64,000 nucleotides of DNA. Source: Neopusillimonas maritima (GTDB lineage Bacteria; Pseudomonadota; Gammaproteobacteria; Burkholderiales; Burkholderiaceae_B). The stretch covers positions 1-64,000 of the forward strand of contig NZ_NQOU01000006.1 of NCBI RefSeq assembly GCF_003576595.1. Reading direction: 5' to 3'. Positions 49,954 to 62,099 of this stretch are shown one piece after another (within the stretch, counting starts at the first letter, position 1; each line of letters opens with the position of its first letter). The notes below the pieces were generated by a model. It ran no database searches. It was not told where the DNA came from and saw only the letters and a program-made list of their open reading frames with translations. The translations under genes were made by a program, and so were the position numbers.

Positions 49954-50893
49954 CCCGGCTTGGCAACCCGAAGCGGTTGAAGGGTTGCGGGCGGGCAAGC
50001 CGACAGTGCTGGTAACCGTATTGCGTTCGGCGGGCTCCGCCCCACGGGGTGGCGGAGCCAAAATTTGGGTAAACGAGACACAAACGTGGGGCACGATCGG
50101 TGGGGGGCATCTGGAATATCAGGCTATCGCACTGGCCCGGGAAACGTTGGCCAACAACACAGCGTCGCAACGTAAGGTTCAGCGTTATGCGCTAGGGCCC
50201 AGCCTGGGGCAGTGTTGTGGCGGTGTTGTGTGGCTGGCATTCGAGCGCCTGGATGCCGGCGATCTGGCTTGGTGCAATGAAGTAGAGACTGCGCTTGGGC
50301 AGCGGCGTTCGGTTATCCGACGGGTACCATTTAATGACGCAGATCCGGTGCAAATTCACTTATCGGAACAAGCCGCTGCTGGGTTTAACGTTGATGAGGC
50401 ACGTTGGGACGACGATCAGGGCATTCTAGAAGACCGTATCATGGCGGCGTCCCTAACGGTTGTCGTTTGCGGTGCGGGTCATGTAGGGCGCGCTATTATC
50501 AATGTGCTGGGCACGTTGCCGGTGAACGTTGTCTGGCTCGACCCGCGTGACGACTTATGGCCCGAACAGGTTCCAGCCAATGTGCAATGCCTGCAGGGAG
50601 ACGCAGACGACGTGCGCGATTTGCCAAACGATGCATGTTGGCTGGTATTAACCCACAATCATGCGCTTGATCTTGAAATTGTGCAGGAGATCATGGCGCG
50701 CAAATCGTTTCGTTTTTTGGGGCTCATTGGTTCGGCCACCAAGAAAGCCCGTTTCGTATCGCGCTTGCGTCGGCAGTTTCCCGAGGCGATGGTGGCGCGT
50801 ATGCAGTGCCCCATCGGGCTGGTGAAAACCTCCAGTAAACTGCCGGAAGTGATTGCCGTTTCCGCTGTTGCGCAGTTGCTCTCGCTCGACTAA
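49946..50893 (+). CDS. xdhC: Xanthine dehydrogenase accessory protein XdhC
   Basis: This 315-residue factor inserts the sulfurated molybdenum cofactor into XdhB. It has the XdhC/CoxF N-terminal domain ([48 protein letters not shown]) and a Rossmann-like C-terminal domain ([30 protein letters not shown]). The start at 49946 is chosen because the domain begins there. It ends the purine island. Confidence 0.95.
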   Translation: MANPAWQPEAVEGLRAGKPTVLVTVLRSAGSAPRGGGAKIWVNETQTWGTIGGGHLEYQAIALARETLANNTASQRKVQRYALGPSLGQCCGGVVWLAFERLDAGDLAWCNEVETALGQRRSVIRRVPFNDADPVQIHLSEQAAAGFNVDEARWDDDQGILEDRIMAASLTVVVCGAGHVGRAIINVLGTLPVNVVWLDPRDDLWPEQVPANVQCLQGDADDVRDLPNDACWLVLTHNHALDLEIVQEIMARKSFRFLGLIGSATKKARFVSRLRRQFPEAMVARMQCPIGLVKTSSKLPEVIAVSAVAQLLSLD

Positions 50894-50896
50894 GTC

Positions 50897-50902
50897 TATA
50901 AT
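50897..50902 (+). promoter_or_regulatory. -10 element of the alaS promoter
   Basis: A consensus TATAAT stands 49 bases before the alaS ATG, directly after the xdhC stop. The best -35 (TTGCTC, 50876-50881) is at a short 15-base spacing, so the promoter is only moderately supported. Confidence 0.5.
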
Positions 50903-50951
50903 CTTGCGCTGGTTGCATTCACTCTTGCCAAACAATTACGCTGCACAGCAA

Positions 50952-53573
50952 ATGAAGACATCTGAAATACGTCAAAAATTCCTGTCATTCTTTGAATCGA
51001 AAGGCCATCAGGTAGTGCCGTCGTCGCCGTTAATTCCGGCCAACGACCCCACATTGCTGTTTACCAATGCGGGTATGGTGCAATTCAAAGATGTCTTTAC
51101 CGGCAAGGAAACCCGTGCCTATACGCGTGCGGTCAGTTCACAACGCTGCGTGCGTGCCGGCGGCAAGCATAACGACCTGGAAAACGTAGGCTACACTGCG
51201 CGCCACCATACGTTCTTTGAAATGCTGGGTAATTTCAGCTTCGGCGATTATTTCAAACGCGATGCCATTATGTATGCCTGGGAGCTATTGACCCAGGTTT
51301 ACGGGCTGCCTTCCGATAAGCTGTGGGTGACGGTCTACGAAGAAGACGATGAAGCCTACGACATTTGGGCCAACGAAGTGAATGTGCCCAAAGACCGTAT
51401 TGTGCGCATTGGCGATAATAAAGGTGCTCGGTACGCTTCCGACAATTTTTGGCAAATGGCAGACACCGGTCCGTGCGGCCCCTGTTCAGAAATTTTTTAC
51501 GATCATGGTCCGGATGTGTGGGGTGGACCACCCGGGTCGCCGGATGAAGACGGCGACCGTTACATTGAAATCTGGAATCTGGTGTTCATGCAGTTCGAGC
51601 GCGATGCGCAAGGCAATATGAACCCGTTGCCAAGCCCGTGTGTTGATACCGGCATGGGGCTGGAGCGCATCGCTGCGGTTTTGCAGCATGTGCATTCGAA
51701 CTACGAAATTGACCTATTTCAAGCGCTTATTAAAGCCGCCGCGCGTGAAACCAATACGGCCGATCTGGGTAACAACTCGCTGAAAGTTATTGCCGATCAC
51801 ATTCGTGCCTGCAGCTTTTTGGTAATAGACGGCGTGATACCCAGCAATGAGGGCCGGGGTTACGTGCTGCGCCGCATTGTACGGCGTGCACTGCGGCATG
51901 GGCATAAATTGGGTCAGTCGGGCTTGTTTTTTCACAAATTGGTCGCCGATCTTGTACAGCAAATGGGCGACGCATACCCTGAGTTGGCTGCCCAGCAAGC
52001 CCGGGTAGAGCAAGTGTTGCGCCAAGAGGAGAGCCGTTTCAGCGAGACGCTTGAAAACGGCATGAAAATTCTGGAAGGTGCGCTGGCTGGCCTCAAAGAA
52101 GAGGAAGTGCTCGACGGCCAAACGCTGTTCACGCTCTACGACACTTATGGATTTCCAGTTGACTTAACCGCCGATATTTGCCGCGAGCGTAAAGTGGGCG
52201 TTGATTTAAGCGGCTTTGAGCAAGCTATGGCACGACAACGTGAACAGGCGCGGGCGGCCGGAAAATTCAAAGCAGTCGAAGGCTTAACTTACGAAGGGGT
52301 GGATACCCGCTTCGAGGGTTATGAGCACCTGCAGGCGCAAGGAAAAATTACGGCCTTGTATGTTGATGGCTCGGTTGTAAACGAAATTGAAGCCGGTCAA
52401 GACGCCATCGCGGTGCTCGACATCACCCCTTTCTATGCCGAATCAGGTGGCCAGGTGGGTGATGCCGGGCTACTGGAAACCGATAGTGCCTTGTTTGAAG
52501 TGCATGACACACAGAAAGTGCAACCCCAGGTGTTCGGCCATCATGGTCGACTCAAGCAGGGGCGGCTCGCGGTGGGTGATTCGGTCCGAGCAACAGTCGA
52601 TGCTGTGCGCCGTGCCCGCACCATGCGCAACCATTCTGCTACGCACTTGCTGCACAAGGCCTTGCGCGATGTATTGGGTGATCACGTACAGCAACGTGGC
52701 TCTTTGGTCGATCATGAAAAAACCCGTTTCGATTTTGCGCACGATGCCCCGGTAAGTGCCAAGGAAATTGTCGAAATTGAGCAGATTGTGAACGCTCAGG
52801 TGCTTGAAAATAAAGCGGTTGCAGCGCAACTTATGTCTTACGATGATGCCGTGCAGGGCGGGGCGGTTGCCTTGTTTGGTGAAAAGTACGGCGATGAAGT
52901 TCGTGTTCTTGATATTGGTTTTTCACGTGAGCTTTGTGGTGGTACTCACGTGTCGCGTACTGGTGATATCGGCTTGTTCAAAGTGGTGTCGGAAGGTGGC
53001 GTGGCGGCGGGTGTGCGTCGTATCGAAGCCATTACAGGCGATAACGCCGTGAACTGGGTGCAGCAAACCCAGGCGACATTGCAAAATGCGGCCGGCCAAT
53101 TGAAAACTCAGCCTGTCGAGCTTGGTCAGCGTATTTCCATGTTGCAAGGGCAGCTTAAGGCGGCCGAAGCGGAAGTGCAGCGCCTGCAGCAAAAACTGGC
53201 CTCATCAGCGGGTAATGACTTACTATCGCAAGCGATCGAGCTAAACGGTGGCGGCCGTTTGCTGGTGGGTCAGTTGGCCGGGGTGGAAGCCAAGGCTTTA
53301 CGCGGCATGGTCGACGATATGAAACAACGTCTTAAATCCGGCATTGTGTTATTGGCTACGGTAGATGGCGACAAAATAAGCTTAGTGGCAGGCGTAACAA
53401 ATGATTTAACCGACAAGGTTAAAGCGGGAGATCTGGTTGGGCTGGTAGCCGGCCAGGTAGGCGGTAAGGGCGGTGGCCGTCCCGATATGGCCATGGGCGG
53501 CGGCACCGAGGTTCAGGCGTTGCCTAAAGCGTTGGAAAGTGTTGAAGCGTGGGTACGGGAACGGGTGGCATGA
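50952..53573 (+). CDS. alaS: Alanyl-tRNA synthetase
   Basis: The 873-residue class II synthetase charges tRNA-Ala. It starts [19 protein letters not shown], has [19 protein letters not shown] in the catalytic core, an editing domain with [13 protein letters not shown] and [15 protein letters not shown], and the C-terminal DHHA1 domain ending in [15 protein letters not shown]. The upstream in-frame codons from 50853 overlap xdhC and are not used. Its stop overlaps the next gene at ATGA. Confidence 0.97.
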   Translation: MKTSEIRQKFLSFFESKGHQVVPSSPLIPANDPTLLFTNAGMVQFKDVFTGKETRAYTRAVSSQRCVRAGGKHNDLENVGYTARHHTFFEMLGNFSFGDYFKRDAIMYAWELLTQVYGLPSDKLWVTVYEEDDEAYDIWANEVNVPKDRIVRIGDNKGARYASDNFWQMADTGPCGPCSEIFYDHGPDVWGGPPGSPDEDGDRYIEIWNLVFMQFERDAQGNMNPLPSPCVDTGMGLERIAAVLQHVHSNYEIDLFQALIKAAARETNTADLGNNSLKVIADHIRACSFLVIDGVIPSNEGRGYVLRRIVRRALRHGHKLGQSGLFFHKLVADLVQQMGDAYPELAAQQARVEQVLRQEESRFSETLENGMKILEGALAGLKEEEVLDGQTLFTLYDTYGFPVDLTADICRERKVGVDLSGFEQAMARQREQARAAGKFKAVEGLTYEGVDTRFEGYEHLQAQGKITALYVDGSVVNEIEAGQDAIAVLDITPFYAESGGQVGDAGLLETDSALFEVHDTQKVQPQVFGHHGRLKQGRLAVGDSVRATVDAVRRARTMRNHSATHLLHKALRDVLGDHVQQRGSLVDHEKTRFDFAHDAPVSAKEIVEIEQIVNAQVLENKAVAAQLMSYDDAVQGGAVALFGEKYGDEVRVLDIGFSRELCGGTHVSRTGDIGLFKVVSEGGVAAGVRRIEAITGDNAVNWVQQTQATLQNAAGQLKTQPVELGQRISMLQGQLKAAEAEVQRLQQKLASSAGNDLLSQAIELNGGGRLLVGQLAGVEAKALRGMVDDMKQRLKSGIVLLATVDGDKISLVAGVTNDLTDKVKAGDLVGLVAGQVGGKGGGRPDMAMGGGTEVQALPKALESVEAWVRERVA

Positions 53574-53821
53574 GCGGTTCAGAACAATCTTTACCGGAAT
53601 TTCAACTGGAAGTGGACGCAACTGGGTTAAAATGCCCGTTGCCCATTTTGCGCGCCAAGAAAGCCTTGGCGCAACTGGAAAGTGGTCAGGTTTTGAAAGT
53701 GATTACCACCGACCCCAACGCGGTGCGCGACTTTCAGGCCTTTGCCCGTCAAACCGGAAATGCGCTTGTGGCGCAAGTCACCGGGGCCGATAATGCTCTG
53801 CATTTCATGGCGCGGCGTTAA
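53570..53821 (+). CDS. TusA-like sulfurtransferase (SirA family)
   Basis: The 83-residue protein carries the CPxP motif ([15 protein letters not shown], Cys22) of TusA/YeeD-type sulfur carriers. Such proteins pass persulfide sulfur to tRNA thiolation or molybdenum cofactor enzymes; mnmA elsewhere in the window is a conceivable partner, but this is inference. It starts within the alaS stop (ATGA). Confidence 0.9.
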   Translation: MSGSEQSLPEFQLEVDATGLKCPLPILRAKKALAQLESGQVLKVITTDPNAVRDFQAFARQTGNALVAQVTGADNALHFMARR

Positions 53822-53919
53822 ATAACTATTTTTGGTGGTTTTGGCGTTTTCTGTTTGCTATAAGCAAAGAAAAAATGCTAGAATCTTTTGTTTTCCACAA
53901 CATTTTCAAAGGATTACCT

Positions 53920-54174
53920 ATGGTGGTGATTCGTCTAGCCCGTGGTGGCTCGAAGAAGCGTCCGTTTTACAGTTTAGTAGCAGCCGACTCACGTAATCGT
54001 CGTGATGGTCGTTTTATTGAACGCATTGGTTTTTACAACCCGTTAGGCGGTGAAGGCCAGGAAAACCTGCGCATTGCCCTAGACCGCGTTGAATACTGGA
54101 CATCCAATGGTGCCAAGTTGTCGCCTGCTGTTCAGCGTTTGGTGAAAACTTACTCCGAACAGGCTGCAGCCTAA
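53920..54174 (+). CDS. rpsP: 30S ribosomal protein S16
   Basis: The 84-residue protein begins [20 protein letters not shown] and has [15 protein letters not shown], diagnostic for bS16. AAGGA precedes the ATG at 53920. It opens the rpsP-rimM-trmD cluster; the 98 bases before it are AT-rich and likely hold the promoter. Confidence 0.97.
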   Translation: MVVIRLARGGSKKRPFYSLVAADSRNRRDGRFIERIGFYNPLGGEGQENLRIALDRVEYWTSNGAKLSPAVQRLVKTYSEQAAA

Positions 54175-54181
54175 TACTGCA

Positions 54182-54796
54182 GTGACACAGTCTGTCGAAG
54201 CGGCGCCGCACGACCTGGTCGAGCTAGGCCGTATCGTTTCAGCCTATGGTGTAAAAGGCTGGGTGAAGATCCAGCCCCATTCGGCTCATGCAGACGTCTT
54301 GCTGGGTACCTCCGTTTGGTGGTTAAAAGCGCCCGTCCCGCCTGGGAAGCTGGGCGCTTTTTCGCATCAGGGTAAAAGCTATCGTGTGCAAAGCTCGCGC
54401 TTTCATACAGATAGCGTCGTTGCGCAGCTTGATTCTGTTAATGATCGCAATCAAGCAGAGGCGTTGAAGGGTTATACCGTATGGGCGCCGCGCAGTTCGT
54501 TTCCTGCAGCCGATGACGATGAGTATTATTGGATAGATCTTATTGGTTGTCGCTTATATGGCGAACAAGGTTCTGAAACGGTATTGCTCGGTGAAATTAT
54601 CGAAGTCATCGATAACGGAGCCCATGGCGTTTTGCGCGTAGCTCGGGCTTGCGAAACGGAAGGCGGTGTGTTGGAGCGCCTTATGAATGAAAAAGGTCGT
54701 GCTCAGGAGGTGTTGGTACCATTCGTGCAGGCTCATGTGCATACGGTCGACCTTCAAAACAAAAGTCTGTACAGTAACTGGCCTGCCGATTGGTAA
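54182..54796 (+). CDS. rimM: Ribosome maturation factor RimM
   Basis: This 204-residue protein helps assemble the head of the 30S subunit. It has the RimM N-terminal domain ([20 protein letters not shown]) and a C-terminal PRC-barrel ([31 protein letters not shown]). It uses a GTG start at 54182, seven bases after rpsP. trmD begins eight bases after its stop. Confidence 0.95.
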   Translation: MTQSVEAAPHDLVELGRIVSAYGVKGWVKIQPHSAHADVLLGTSVWWLKAPVPPGKLGAFSHQGKSYRVQSSRFHTDSVVAQLDSVNDRNQAEALKGYTVWAPRSSFPAADDDEYYWIDLIGCRLYGEQGSETVLLGEIIEVIDNGAHGVLRVARACETEGGVLERLMNEKGRAQEVLVPFVQAHVHTVDLQNKSLYSNWPADW

Positions 54797-54804
54797 GGAC
54801 AGCG

Positions 54805-55554
54805 ATGCGTTTCGACGTTATTACACTTTTCCCCGACATGTTTTCGGTTGTGCGCGATTTGGGCGTAACCGGACGCGCCCATCGGCGGGAACAGTGGGCG
54901 CTGCAATTATGGAACCCACGCGACTTTACCCAAGACGTCCACCGCACAGTTGATGATCGCCCCTATGGCGGCGGGCCGGGTATGGTTATGATGGCAGAGC
55001 CATTAGAAAAAGCCGTGACGGCGGCGCAAAGCGCCCGTCCCGACAGCCCCGAAGTCATTCTGTTATCGCCCGCCGGCAAGCCATTTACGCAAAATCGGGC
55101 TCAGGCATTGGCACATAGCCAGGGCGCTATTCTCATCTGTGGACGTTATGAAGGGCTTGATCAGCGTTTCATTAATCGCTGCGTAACGGAAGAAATTTCA
55201 CTCGGCGATTTTGTATTGTCGGGCGGTGAGATCCCGGCGTTGGCTGTTATGGATTCTGTTATACGTCTGTTGCCGGGTGTATTGAATGATGCCGATTCGG
55301 CTCGCCAGGATTCGTTTAATGAGGATCTGACCGGGTTGCTCGACAGCCCTCATTACACCCGGCCGGAAGTGTACGAAAGTGAGTCGGTTCCGGCTGAGTT
55401 ATTGTCGGGGCACCACGCTAATATTGCGCAATGGCGCAGGCGGCAATCATTGAAGATAACCGCACAGCGGCGCCCCGATCTTATCGAGGCGGCACGCCGC
55501 AACGGCCTGCTTTCCAAGGTGGATGAAGCGTTTCTAAAAACGTTATTATTTTAA
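54805..55554 (+). CDS. trmD: tRNA (guanine-37-N1)-methyltransferase TrmD
   Basis: The 249-residue SPOUT enzyme methylates G37 to prevent frameshifting. It starts [16 protein letters not shown], and the knot region reads [18 protein letters not shown] and [26 protein letters not shown] lies before the ATG at 54805. In most relatives rplS follows directly; here the cluster ends and valS converges on it. Confidence 0.97.
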   Translation: MRFDVITLFPDMFSVVRDLGVTGRAHRREQWALQLWNPRDFTQDVHRTVDDRPYGGGPGMVMMAEPLEKAVTAAQSARPDSPEVILLSPAGKPFTQNRAQALAHSQGAILICGRYEGLDQRFINRCVTEEISLGDFVLSGGEIPALAVMDSVIRLLPGVLNDADSARQDSFNEDLTGLLDSPHYTRPEVYESESVPAELLSGHHANIAQWRRRQSLKITAQRRPDLIEAARRNGLLSKVDEAFLKTLLF

Positions 55555-55623
55555 GCGCGCCTTAAGAGGCGACAAGCAAATAGTCAAAACCTTAGACCTT
55601 AAGCCCGCGGCGCAAACTAATGC

Positions 55624-55652
55624 GAAGCAGGCACGCAACGCGTGCCTGCTTC
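55624..55652. terminator. Hairpin between trmD and valS
   Basis: A perfect 13-base-pair stem (GAAGCAGGCACGC at 55624-55636 with GCGTGCCTGCTTC at 55640-55652) has a 3-base loop. It lies between convergent stops and could end both transcripts, but neither side has a proper T run. It may also be a palindromic repeat. Confidence 0.6.
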
Positions 55653-55660
55653 CAGCACGT

Positions 55661-58510
55661 TTACTTCAACTTGTTGAACTGTTCTTTTACTTTCTCAAGT
55701 GTTTCCGTAAATTGCACCATGCGGTCCTTTTCCTGCTGGACCACCGCTTCGGGTGCGCGCTGCACAAAATTGTCGTTTGAGAGTTTCGCGTTGGCTTTGC
55801 TGATTTCATTGGTTAAGCGCTCAATTTCCTTACCTAACCGGGCGCGCTCGGCAACAACATCGATTTCCACCCTGAGCATTAACTCGGTTGTGCCTACCAC
55901 TTGAACCGGGGCCCCCATTTCCGGGAGAGTCGCAACAATGTCAACATCGCTTAACTTGGCCAATGCCGATAAATAAGCCTGGTTGCGTGCCAGTGCGGCA
56001 GGCTCTCCACGGGCAACAAGCGGGACGCGCTGAGCGGGGGAAATGTTCATTTCGCCGCGTAAGGCGCGCACCGCTTCAACCTGCGCTTTTAGTTCCGCCA
56101 CTTGGTCTTCAGCAACTTTATTGATTTTGCCGGGTTCTGAGACGGGGTAGGGTTGCACGCTGACACTGGTTTCTTGTTTGACGCTGCGTTTGCCTGCAAC
56201 CACCGACACTTTCTGCCAAAGTTCTTCGGTAATGAATGGAATAATGGGATGAGCCAAACGCAGCACGGTTTCCAGTACACGAATGAGTGTGCGGCGCGTA
56301 CCCAGTTGCTGGGCGGGCGTGCCGGTTTGTAATTGAACTTTGGCCAGCTCCAGGTACCAGTCGCAATATTCGTCCCAAACAAAGTGATACAACTTGTTGG
56401 CTACGAAGTCGAAACGGTAATCGTTGAAGCCTTTTTCAATATCGGCCTCCAGGCGCTGTAATTGGCTGACAATCCATTGATCGGTAAATTGCAATTCGTC
56501 ACCGCTGTCGCCCGCCAGGTTATGTCCTTCCGTATTCATCAAGACAAAACGCGAGGCATTCCAGAGTTTGTTGCAAAAATTGCGATAGCCTTCGCAACGC
56601 TTCAGGTCGAAGTTGATATTGCGACCCAATGTTGCATAAGCGGCCATGGTGAAGCGCAGTGCATCGGTGCCGTAGGCAGGGAAGCCTTCGGGGTAGTCTT
56701 TACGCGTGCGTTTTTCAATGCCGGCGGCCTGGCGTGGGTTCATCAGGCCGGCGGTACGTTTGGCCACCAGCGACTCCAGGTCGATCCCGTCGATTAGGTC
56801 GACCGGATCGATGGTATTGCCTTTTGATTTACTCATCTTCTTACCTTCCATGTCGCACACCAGGCCGTGCACATAAACATGTCGGAAGGGAACTTGCCCG
56901 GTGAGGTGCATGCTCATCATGACCATGCGGGCCACCCAGAAGAAAATAATGTCAAAACCGGTTACCAACACGCTGGAGGGTAGGTAGCGTGCCAAATCGG
57001 GTGTTTGTTCGGGCCAGCCCAAGTCGGTAAAGGGTACCAAGGCCGACGAAAACCAGGTGTCGAGTACGTCCGGGTCTCGGGTTAGGGGGCCGGTAATGCC
57101 GGCCGCCGCCGCTTTGCTCTTTGCCTCTTGCTCATTGCGTGCGACGACAATCCGGCCGTCTTCGGCATACCAAGCTGGAATTTGATGTCCCCACCACAAT
57201 TGACGCGAAATACACCAATCTTGTATTTTTTCGAGCCATTGGTTGTAGGTGGTGCTCCAGTTTTCCGGGAAGAACTGCACGCGACCGTCGGCGACGACTT
57301 CCAGTGCGACATCGGTAATGCTTTTGCCGGGGTGCAAGGCATTTTCCGGAGCGGGTTTGCTCATGGCCACGAACCATTGGTCGGTTAGCATCGGTTCAAT
57401 CACGGTTTGCGTGCGATCGCCGCGTGGAACCATAAGCTTATGTTTTTTAACGTTTTTCAACAGGCCCAGGGCGTCCAGGTCGGCTACGACCTGTTCGCGT
57501 GCGTTAAAACGGTCTTTGCCACGGTAGGCCTCGGGCGCGTTGTCATTGATTTTGGCATCTAACGTCAGGATGCTGATTTGTGGCAGAGCATGGCGTTGCC
57601 CGACGGCGTAGTCGTTGAAGTCGTGCGCCGGCGTAACTTTAACCGCGCCGGTACCAAACTCTTTGTCGACGTATTCATCGCCAATAATAGGAATTTCCCG
57701 ATTGCATAATGGCAGTGAAACGGTTTTGCCAATTAAATGAGCGTAGCGTTCGTCTTCAGGGTGCACCATGACAGCAGCATCGCCCAGCATGGTTTCGGGT
57801 CGGGTCGTCGCGACAACAACATGGGTTTGATCTCCGTGTGGCTGTGTCAGTGGATAAGCAATTTCCCATAAAAACCCGTCTTCCTCCTCGCTGACGACCT
57901 CCAGGTCGGAAACTGCGGTGCCCAAAACCGGATCCCAGTTCACCAGACGCTTGCCGCGGTATATGAGACCTTGCTCGTACAACCGCACAAATGTCTCTAC
58001 CACCCCGCGTGACAAATTGTCATCCATGGTGAAGTATTCGCGATCCCAATCAGCCGATGAACCGAGCCGGCGGAATTGGCTGGTGATGGTGTTGCCTGAT
58101 TGTTCCTTCCATTCCCAGACTTTCTCCAGGAATTTTTCGCGGCCAAGGTCGTGGCGGCTCACCTTCTGGGCATCAAGCTGGCGCTCAACCACAATTTGGG
58201 TGGCGATGCCGGCGTGGTCGGTGCCCGGAATAAATACAGTGTCGTCGCCGCGCATACGGTGGTAACGCACCAGACCGTCCATGACTGTTTGGTTAAACGC
58301 ATGACCCATGTGCAGGGTGCCGGTTACGTTTGGCGGTGGGAACTGAATGACATAGGGCTCACTTGCCCGAGAGGCAACGGGTTCCACATGTTGACCCCCT
58401 TTAAAGTAACCGCGTCGCTCCCATTCCGGGTACCAGCGCGATTCGATTTCTTGCGGTTCGAAGCTTTTGGGAAGTTGGTCGAGGTCTTGCTTAGTGGAAG
58501 AAGAGGTCAT
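55661..58510 (-). CDS. valS: Valyl-tRNA synthetase
   Basis: The 949-residue class I synthetase has the HMGH form of the HIGH motif ([14 protein letters not shown]), KMSKS in [14 protein letters not shown], the CP1 editing domain between them, and the C-terminal coiled-coil ([19 protein letters not shown] onward). Length is typical. It is leftward and monocistronic, and faces away from ndk. Confidence 0.97.
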   Translation of the reverse strand: MTSSSTKQDLDQLPKSFEPQEIESRWYPEWERRGYFKGGQHVEPVASRASEPYVIQFPPPNVTGTLHMGHAFNQTVMDGLVRYHRMRGDDTVFIPGTDHAGIATQIVVERQLDAQKVSRHDLGREKFLEKVWEWKEQSGNTITSQFRRLGSSADWDREYFTMDDNLSRGVVETFVRLYEQGLIYRGKRLVNWDPVLGTAVSDLEVVSEEEDGFLWEIAYPLTQPHGDQTHVVVATTRPETMLGDAAVMVHPEDERYAHLIGKTVSLPLCNREIPIIGDEYVDKEFGTGAVKVTPAHDFNDYAVGQRHALPQISILTLDAKINDNAPEAYRGKDRFNAREQVVADLDALGLLKNVKKHKLMVPRGDRTQTVIEPMLTDQWFVAMSKPAPENALHPGKSITDVALEVVADGRVQFFPENWSTTYNQWLEKIQDWCISRQLWWGHQIPAWYAEDGRIVVARNEQEAKSKAAAAGITGPLTRDPDVLDTWFSSALVPFTDLGWPEQTPDLARYLPSSVLVTGFDIIFFWVARMVMMSMHLTGQVPFRHVYVHGLVCDMEGKKMSKSKGNTIDPVDLIDGIDLESLVAKRTAGLMNPRQAAGIEKRTRKDYPEGFPAYGTDALRFTMAAYATLGRNINFDLKRCEGYRNFCNKLWNASRFVLMNTEGHNLAGDSGDELQFTDQWIVSQLQRLEADIEKGFNDYRFDFVANKLYHFVWDEYCDWYLELAKVQLQTGTPAQQLGTRRTLIRVLETVLRLAHPIIPFITEELWQKVSVVAGKRSVKQETSVSVQPYPVSEPGKINKVAEDQVAELKAQVEAVRALRGEMNISPAQRVPLVARGEPAALARNQAYLSALAKLSDVDIVATLPEMGAPVQVVGTTELMLRVEIDVVAERARLGKEIERLTNEISKANAKLSNDNFVQRAPEAVVQQEKDRMVQFTETLEKVKEQFNKLK

Positions 58511-58700
58511 ATAAAACAGTGAAAAACGAATAAATGGATGAATTGGCAGACAAAATGCCGTTTCTGTTACAAAATGGCTAAAGCCTTCTATTTTATGATG
58601 GAGTGGTGGTTTTTGGGCGTGTTAAAATGAACGGTTAACAAAAACTCTAGCAAAGTTCTTGTTTTTATTGGAAAAACCGTTTTTAATCTTTGGATATTTT

Positions 58701-59126
58701 ATGGCAATCGAACGCACCCTTTCCATTATCAAACCCGACGCCGTCGCGAAAAACGTGATTGGCCAAATCGTAGCCCGTTTCGAACAGGCCGGTTTGAAAG
58801 TTATTGCAGCATCGTTAAAGCAGTTGTCCCGCTCGGAAGCAGAGCGTTTTTATGCCGTTCACAGCGAACGCCCGTTCTTTAAAGACTTGGTCGATTTCAT
58901 GGTATCGGGCCCGGTTTTCGTGCAAGTGCTGGAAGGCGATAACGCCATTCAGAAAAATCGCGACCTGATGGGTGCAACCGATCCCAAGAAAGCGGAAGCC
59001 GGTACCATTCGCGCCGATTTTGCGGAAAGCATTGATGCTAATGCAGTGCATGGTTCCGATGCCCCTGAAACAGCAGCCGTTGAAATTGCTTTCTTCTTTC
59101 CTGAAAGCAACATTCACAGCCGTTAA
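58701..59126 (+). CDS. ndk: Nucleoside diphosphate kinase
   Basis: The 141-residue enzyme equalises nucleoside triphosphates. It starts [18 protein letters not shown] and ends near the [20 protein letters not shown] block, with the phosphohistidine in VHGSD. The ATG at 58701 is chosen by family length; upstream codons are AT-rich. rlmN starts three bases after its stop. Confidence 0.97.
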   Translation: MAIERTLSIIKPDAVAKNVIGQIVARFEQAGLKVIAASLKQLSRSEAERFYAVHSERPFFKDLVDFMVSGPVFVQVLEGDNAIQKNRDLMGATDPKKAEAGTIRADFAESIDANAVHGSDAPETAAVEIAFFFPESNIHSR

Positions 59127-59129
59127 ATT

Positions 59130-60284
59130 ATGACAGAACCGAACGAACCGATCGACGTTTTGGGTATGGGCCCCGCCGAACTGACTGCGCTGGTCGCGCA
59201 GTGGGGCGGCAAGCCGTTCCGTGCCCGTCAACTTATGCGCTGGGTGCACCAGCGCGGGGCCGGCTCGTTCGACAACATGTCTGACCTGGCCCGTAGTTTC
59301 CGTGAACAGCTATCGCAACATTGCCGTATCGGTGCGCCGCTGGTGCAAACCCGCCAGTGTTCATCCGACGGTACACGCAAGTGGCTGTTCGACGTTGGCC
59401 AGGGTAATGCCGTGGAAACGGTTTTCATTCCTGAAGACGACCGCGGTACCTTATGCATTTCAAGCCAGGCGGGTTGCACCGTGGGTTGCCCGTTTTGTTC
59501 CACGGGTTATCAAGGGTTCAACCGTAACTTAAGCACTGCTGAAATTATCGGCCAACTCTGGCATGCCAAACGTGAGCTTGAGGCCGAGCGCGATGCCGCT
59601 CGTAGTTCAGATGAGGCCAAAAATCCGGCTGACCGCGTAATTACCAATGTGGTCATGATGGGCATGGGCGAGCCGCTGCTGAACTACGACCAGGTCGTAG
59701 GCGCCCTTCACTTAATGTTAGACGACAACGCCTATGGCCTGTCACGCCGTCGCGTTACTGTTAGTACGTCGGGTGTGGTGCCGTTTATGGATCGCCTGGC
59801 CAAGGATTGCCCGGTTGCGTTGGCGGTATCATTGCACGCGCCCAACGATGCTTTGCGCGATAAACTTGTACCGTTGAACCGCAAGCACCCGTTGTCGGAA
59901 CTCCTGGATGCCTGCAATCGTTATCTGGAATACGCACCGCGGGATTTCATCACCTTTGAATACATTATGCTCGACGGTGTAAACGATACCGACCAGCACG
60001 CCCAGGAGCTTATTGATATTGCGCGTCAGGTACGTTGCAAGTTCAATTTGATTCCGTTCAATCCTTTTCCGCAATCGGGCCTGAAGCGTTCGCCGGCCAC
60101 TCGGGTCCGTTTGTTTGCCCAGCGTTTAATCGACGCGGGTTTGGTTACAACCGTTCGTAAAACCCGTGGCGATGATATCGCTGCGGCCTGCGGTCAGTTG
60201 GCCGGCGATGTAAAAGACAGAACACGTATTAACGAAAGGCTGCCCCATCGTGCAACCATTCTCATGAAAGAGGAGCATGCATGA
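59130..60284 (+). CDS. rlmN: Dual-specificity RNA methyltransferase RlmN
   Basis: This 384-residue radical SAM enzyme methylates C2 of A2503 in 23S rRNA and A37 in some tRNAs. The iron-sulfur motif CTVGCPFC sits in [34 protein letters not shown] and [13 protein letters not shown] follow. Length is standard. Its stop overlaps the HTH gene by four bases. Confidence 0.96.
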   Translation: MTEPNEPIDVLGMGPAELTALVAQWGGKPFRARQLMRWVHQRGAGSFDNMSDLARSFREQLSQHCRIGAPLVQTRQCSSDGTRKWLFDVGQGNAVETVFIPEDDRGTLCISSQAGCTVGCPFCSTGYQGFNRNLSTAEIIGQLWHAKRELEAERDAARSSDEAKNPADRVITNVVMMGMGEPLLNYDQVVGALHLMLDDNAYGLSRRRVTVSTSGVVPFMDRLAKDCPVALAVSLHAPNDALRDKLVPLNRKHPLSELLDACNRYLEYAPRDFITFEYIMLDGVNDTDQHAQELIDIARQVRCKFNLIPFNPFPQSGLKRSPATRVRLFAQRLIDAGLVTTVRKTRGDDIAAACGQLAGDVKDRTRINERLPHRATILMKEEHA

Positions 60285-60778
60285 CTCAACCTCTGCTTAA
60301 AGAAGACGCTGAATCCGCGTCCGTTATACCGCTGCGTGAAGGCATTGGTTCGGCATTCAAAACGCTGCGTCAGTCCAAACGTATTACGCTGTCCGAAGCT
60401 TCCGGCCGAATCAAGTTTTCAACGCGCCAGATTCAGGCGCTTGAGAACGAAGAGTGGGATATTCTGCCTACGGGTGTGCCTTTGCGTGGCTTGGTCAAGA
60501 ACTATGCTCGTTTTCTCGAGGCCGATGTAGATGCCATGTTGGTGATGCTGGAAAGCCAGGTTGCATCTGCAACGCCGCCGCGTTCTGCAATAGAGCCGGC
60601 AAAAGGTGGGGCCGCGTTCACCCCAACCGACCTGCCGTCGCAGGCGGAAGGGGGGGGCTTTCCTTGGGGTTGGTTCCTGATTATCGTGGCGTTGCTTGTG
60701 GTAGCCGGCTTTTACGCCGTTGATCAAGGCTGGGTTCCCGAATCGTGGCTGGCGTTTGAGTGGTTTAAGTCTCTGTAA
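60281..60778 (+). CDS. RodZ-like helix-turn-helix membrane protein
   Basis: The 165-residue protein has an N-terminal HTH_25 domain (residues about 20-90: [51 protein letters not shown]), a Pro/Ala/Gly-rich linker, and one membrane helix at about 128-147. It matches RodZ without the periplasmic beta-domain, so it may be a short form that helps cell shape, or a membrane-bound regulator. The position between rlmN and ispG is the rodZ position in many proteobacteria. Confidence 0.8.
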   Translation: MTQPLLKEDAESASVIPLREGIGSAFKTLRQSKRITLSEASGRIKFSTRQIQALENEEWDILPTGVPLRGLVKNYARFLEADVDAMLVMLESQVASATPPRSAIEPAKGGAAFTPTDLPSQAEGGGFPWGWFLIIVALLVVAGFYAVDQGWVPESWLAFEWFKSL

Positions 60779-60781
60779 TTC

Positions 60782-62065
60782 ATGAATCAACCCTCCTCTT
60801 TGCCGCCCTGCGCCGACGCGCCCCTTGCCGTTGGGCCGGCTCCGCGTCGAAATACCCGGCAAGTCAGCGTGCAGTGGGGCAATAACGTAGTGAATGTGGG
60901 TGGGAGTGCACCGATTGTGGTGCAGTCAATGACAAACACCGACACGGCCGACGCCATTGCGACTGCCATTCAGGTGAAAGAACTGGCGCAAGCAGGTTCC
61001 GAAGTTGTCCGTATTACGGTTAATACACCGGACGCCGCCCGCGAGGTTCCCGCCATTCGGCAACAACTCGATCGCATGGGCATTGATACGCCGTTGGTGG
61101 GTGACTTCCATTACAACGGCCATAAGCTGCTAACCCAATTCCCCGAATGCGCCCAGGCTTTATCGAAATATCGAATTAATCCGGGCAATATGGGTGCGGG
61201 CAATCGGCGTGAAGACAATTTTGCCCAGATGATTGAAGTGGCATGCCGCTACAACAAACCTGTTCGCATCGGAGTCAATTGGGGTAGCCTAGACAGCACA
61301 CTTATGGCCCGAATGATGGATGAAAACAGTCGTCGCCGTGAACCCTGGAGTGCCCAGGCAGTGATGCGTGAGGCTTTGGTGGTATCAGCCATCAGTAATG
61401 CGCAGCGGGCTGAAGCGCTGGGCCTGCCTGGTAACGCCATCGTGTTGTCGTGCAAAGTCAGTCATGTGCAAGATCTCATTGCCGTGTATCAGAATCTGGC
61501 ATCGCGTTGTGATTACCCTTTACACCTGGGTTTAACTGAGGCGGGTATGGGTAGCAAAGGTATCGTGGCTTCCACGGCTGCCCTGGCGGTTTTGCTTCAG
61601 CAGGGTATTGGCGATACTATTCGCATCTCGCTTACGCCTGAGCCAGGGGGTGATCGTACCCGGGAAGTGGTTGTTGCTCAGGAAATTTTGCAAACGATGG
61701 GTTTGCGCGCGTTTACACCTATGGTGGTGGCGTGCCCAGGCTGTGGCCGTACCAGCAGCACAGTATTCCAGCATCTGGCCGACAGCATTCAGGCTTATTT
61801 GCGTGAGCAAATGCCGGTATGGCGAACGCGGTATCCTGGCGTGGAAAGGATGAATGTAGCCGTCATGGGATGCGTGGTAAACGGGCCGGGCGAAAGCCAG
61901 CATGCCGACATCGGCATCAGTCTTCCGGGCACAGGTGAAGTACCTTCCGCTCCGGTGTATGTTGATGGTCGACGCACTGTAACGTTGAAAGGTGATCACA
62001 TTGCGCAGGAATTCCAGGCCATCGTCGAGCATTACGTAGAACAACGGTACGGCGCCGGCGCTTGA
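60782..62065 (+). CDS. ispG: 4-hydroxy-3-methylbut-2-en-1-yl diphosphate synthase
   Basis: The 427-residue [4Fe-4S] enzyme makes HMBPP in the MEP isoprenoid pathway. It shows [32 protein letters not shown], and iron-sulfur ligands in [11 protein letters not shown] and in [10 protein letters not shown]. Length and domain order are normal. It starts four bases after the HTH gene, in the conserved order with hisS. Confidence 0.97.
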   Translation: MNQPSSLPPCADAPLAVGPAPRRNTRQVSVQWGNNVVNVGGSAPIVVQSMTNTDTADAIATAIQVKELAQAGSEVVRITVNTPDAAREVPAIRQQLDRMGIDTPLVGDFHYNGHKLLTQFPECAQALSKYRINPGNMGAGNRREDNFAQMIEVACRYNKPVRIGVNWGSLDSTLMARMMDENSRRREPWSAQAVMREALVVSAISNAQRAEALGLPGNAIVLSCKVSHVQDLIAVYQNLASRCDYPLHLGLTEAGMGSKGIVASTAALAVLLQQGIGDTIRISLTPEPGGDRTREVVVAQEILQTMGLRAFTPMVVACPGCGRTSSTVFQHLADSIQAYLREQMPVWRTRYPGVERMNVAVMGCVVNGPGESQHADIGISLPGTGEVPSAPVYVDGRRTVTLKGDHIAQEFQAIVEHYVEQRYGAGA

Positions 62066-62099
62066 TCGCGCTTTGCGTCTAATTAAAACAAGAGCAGGT

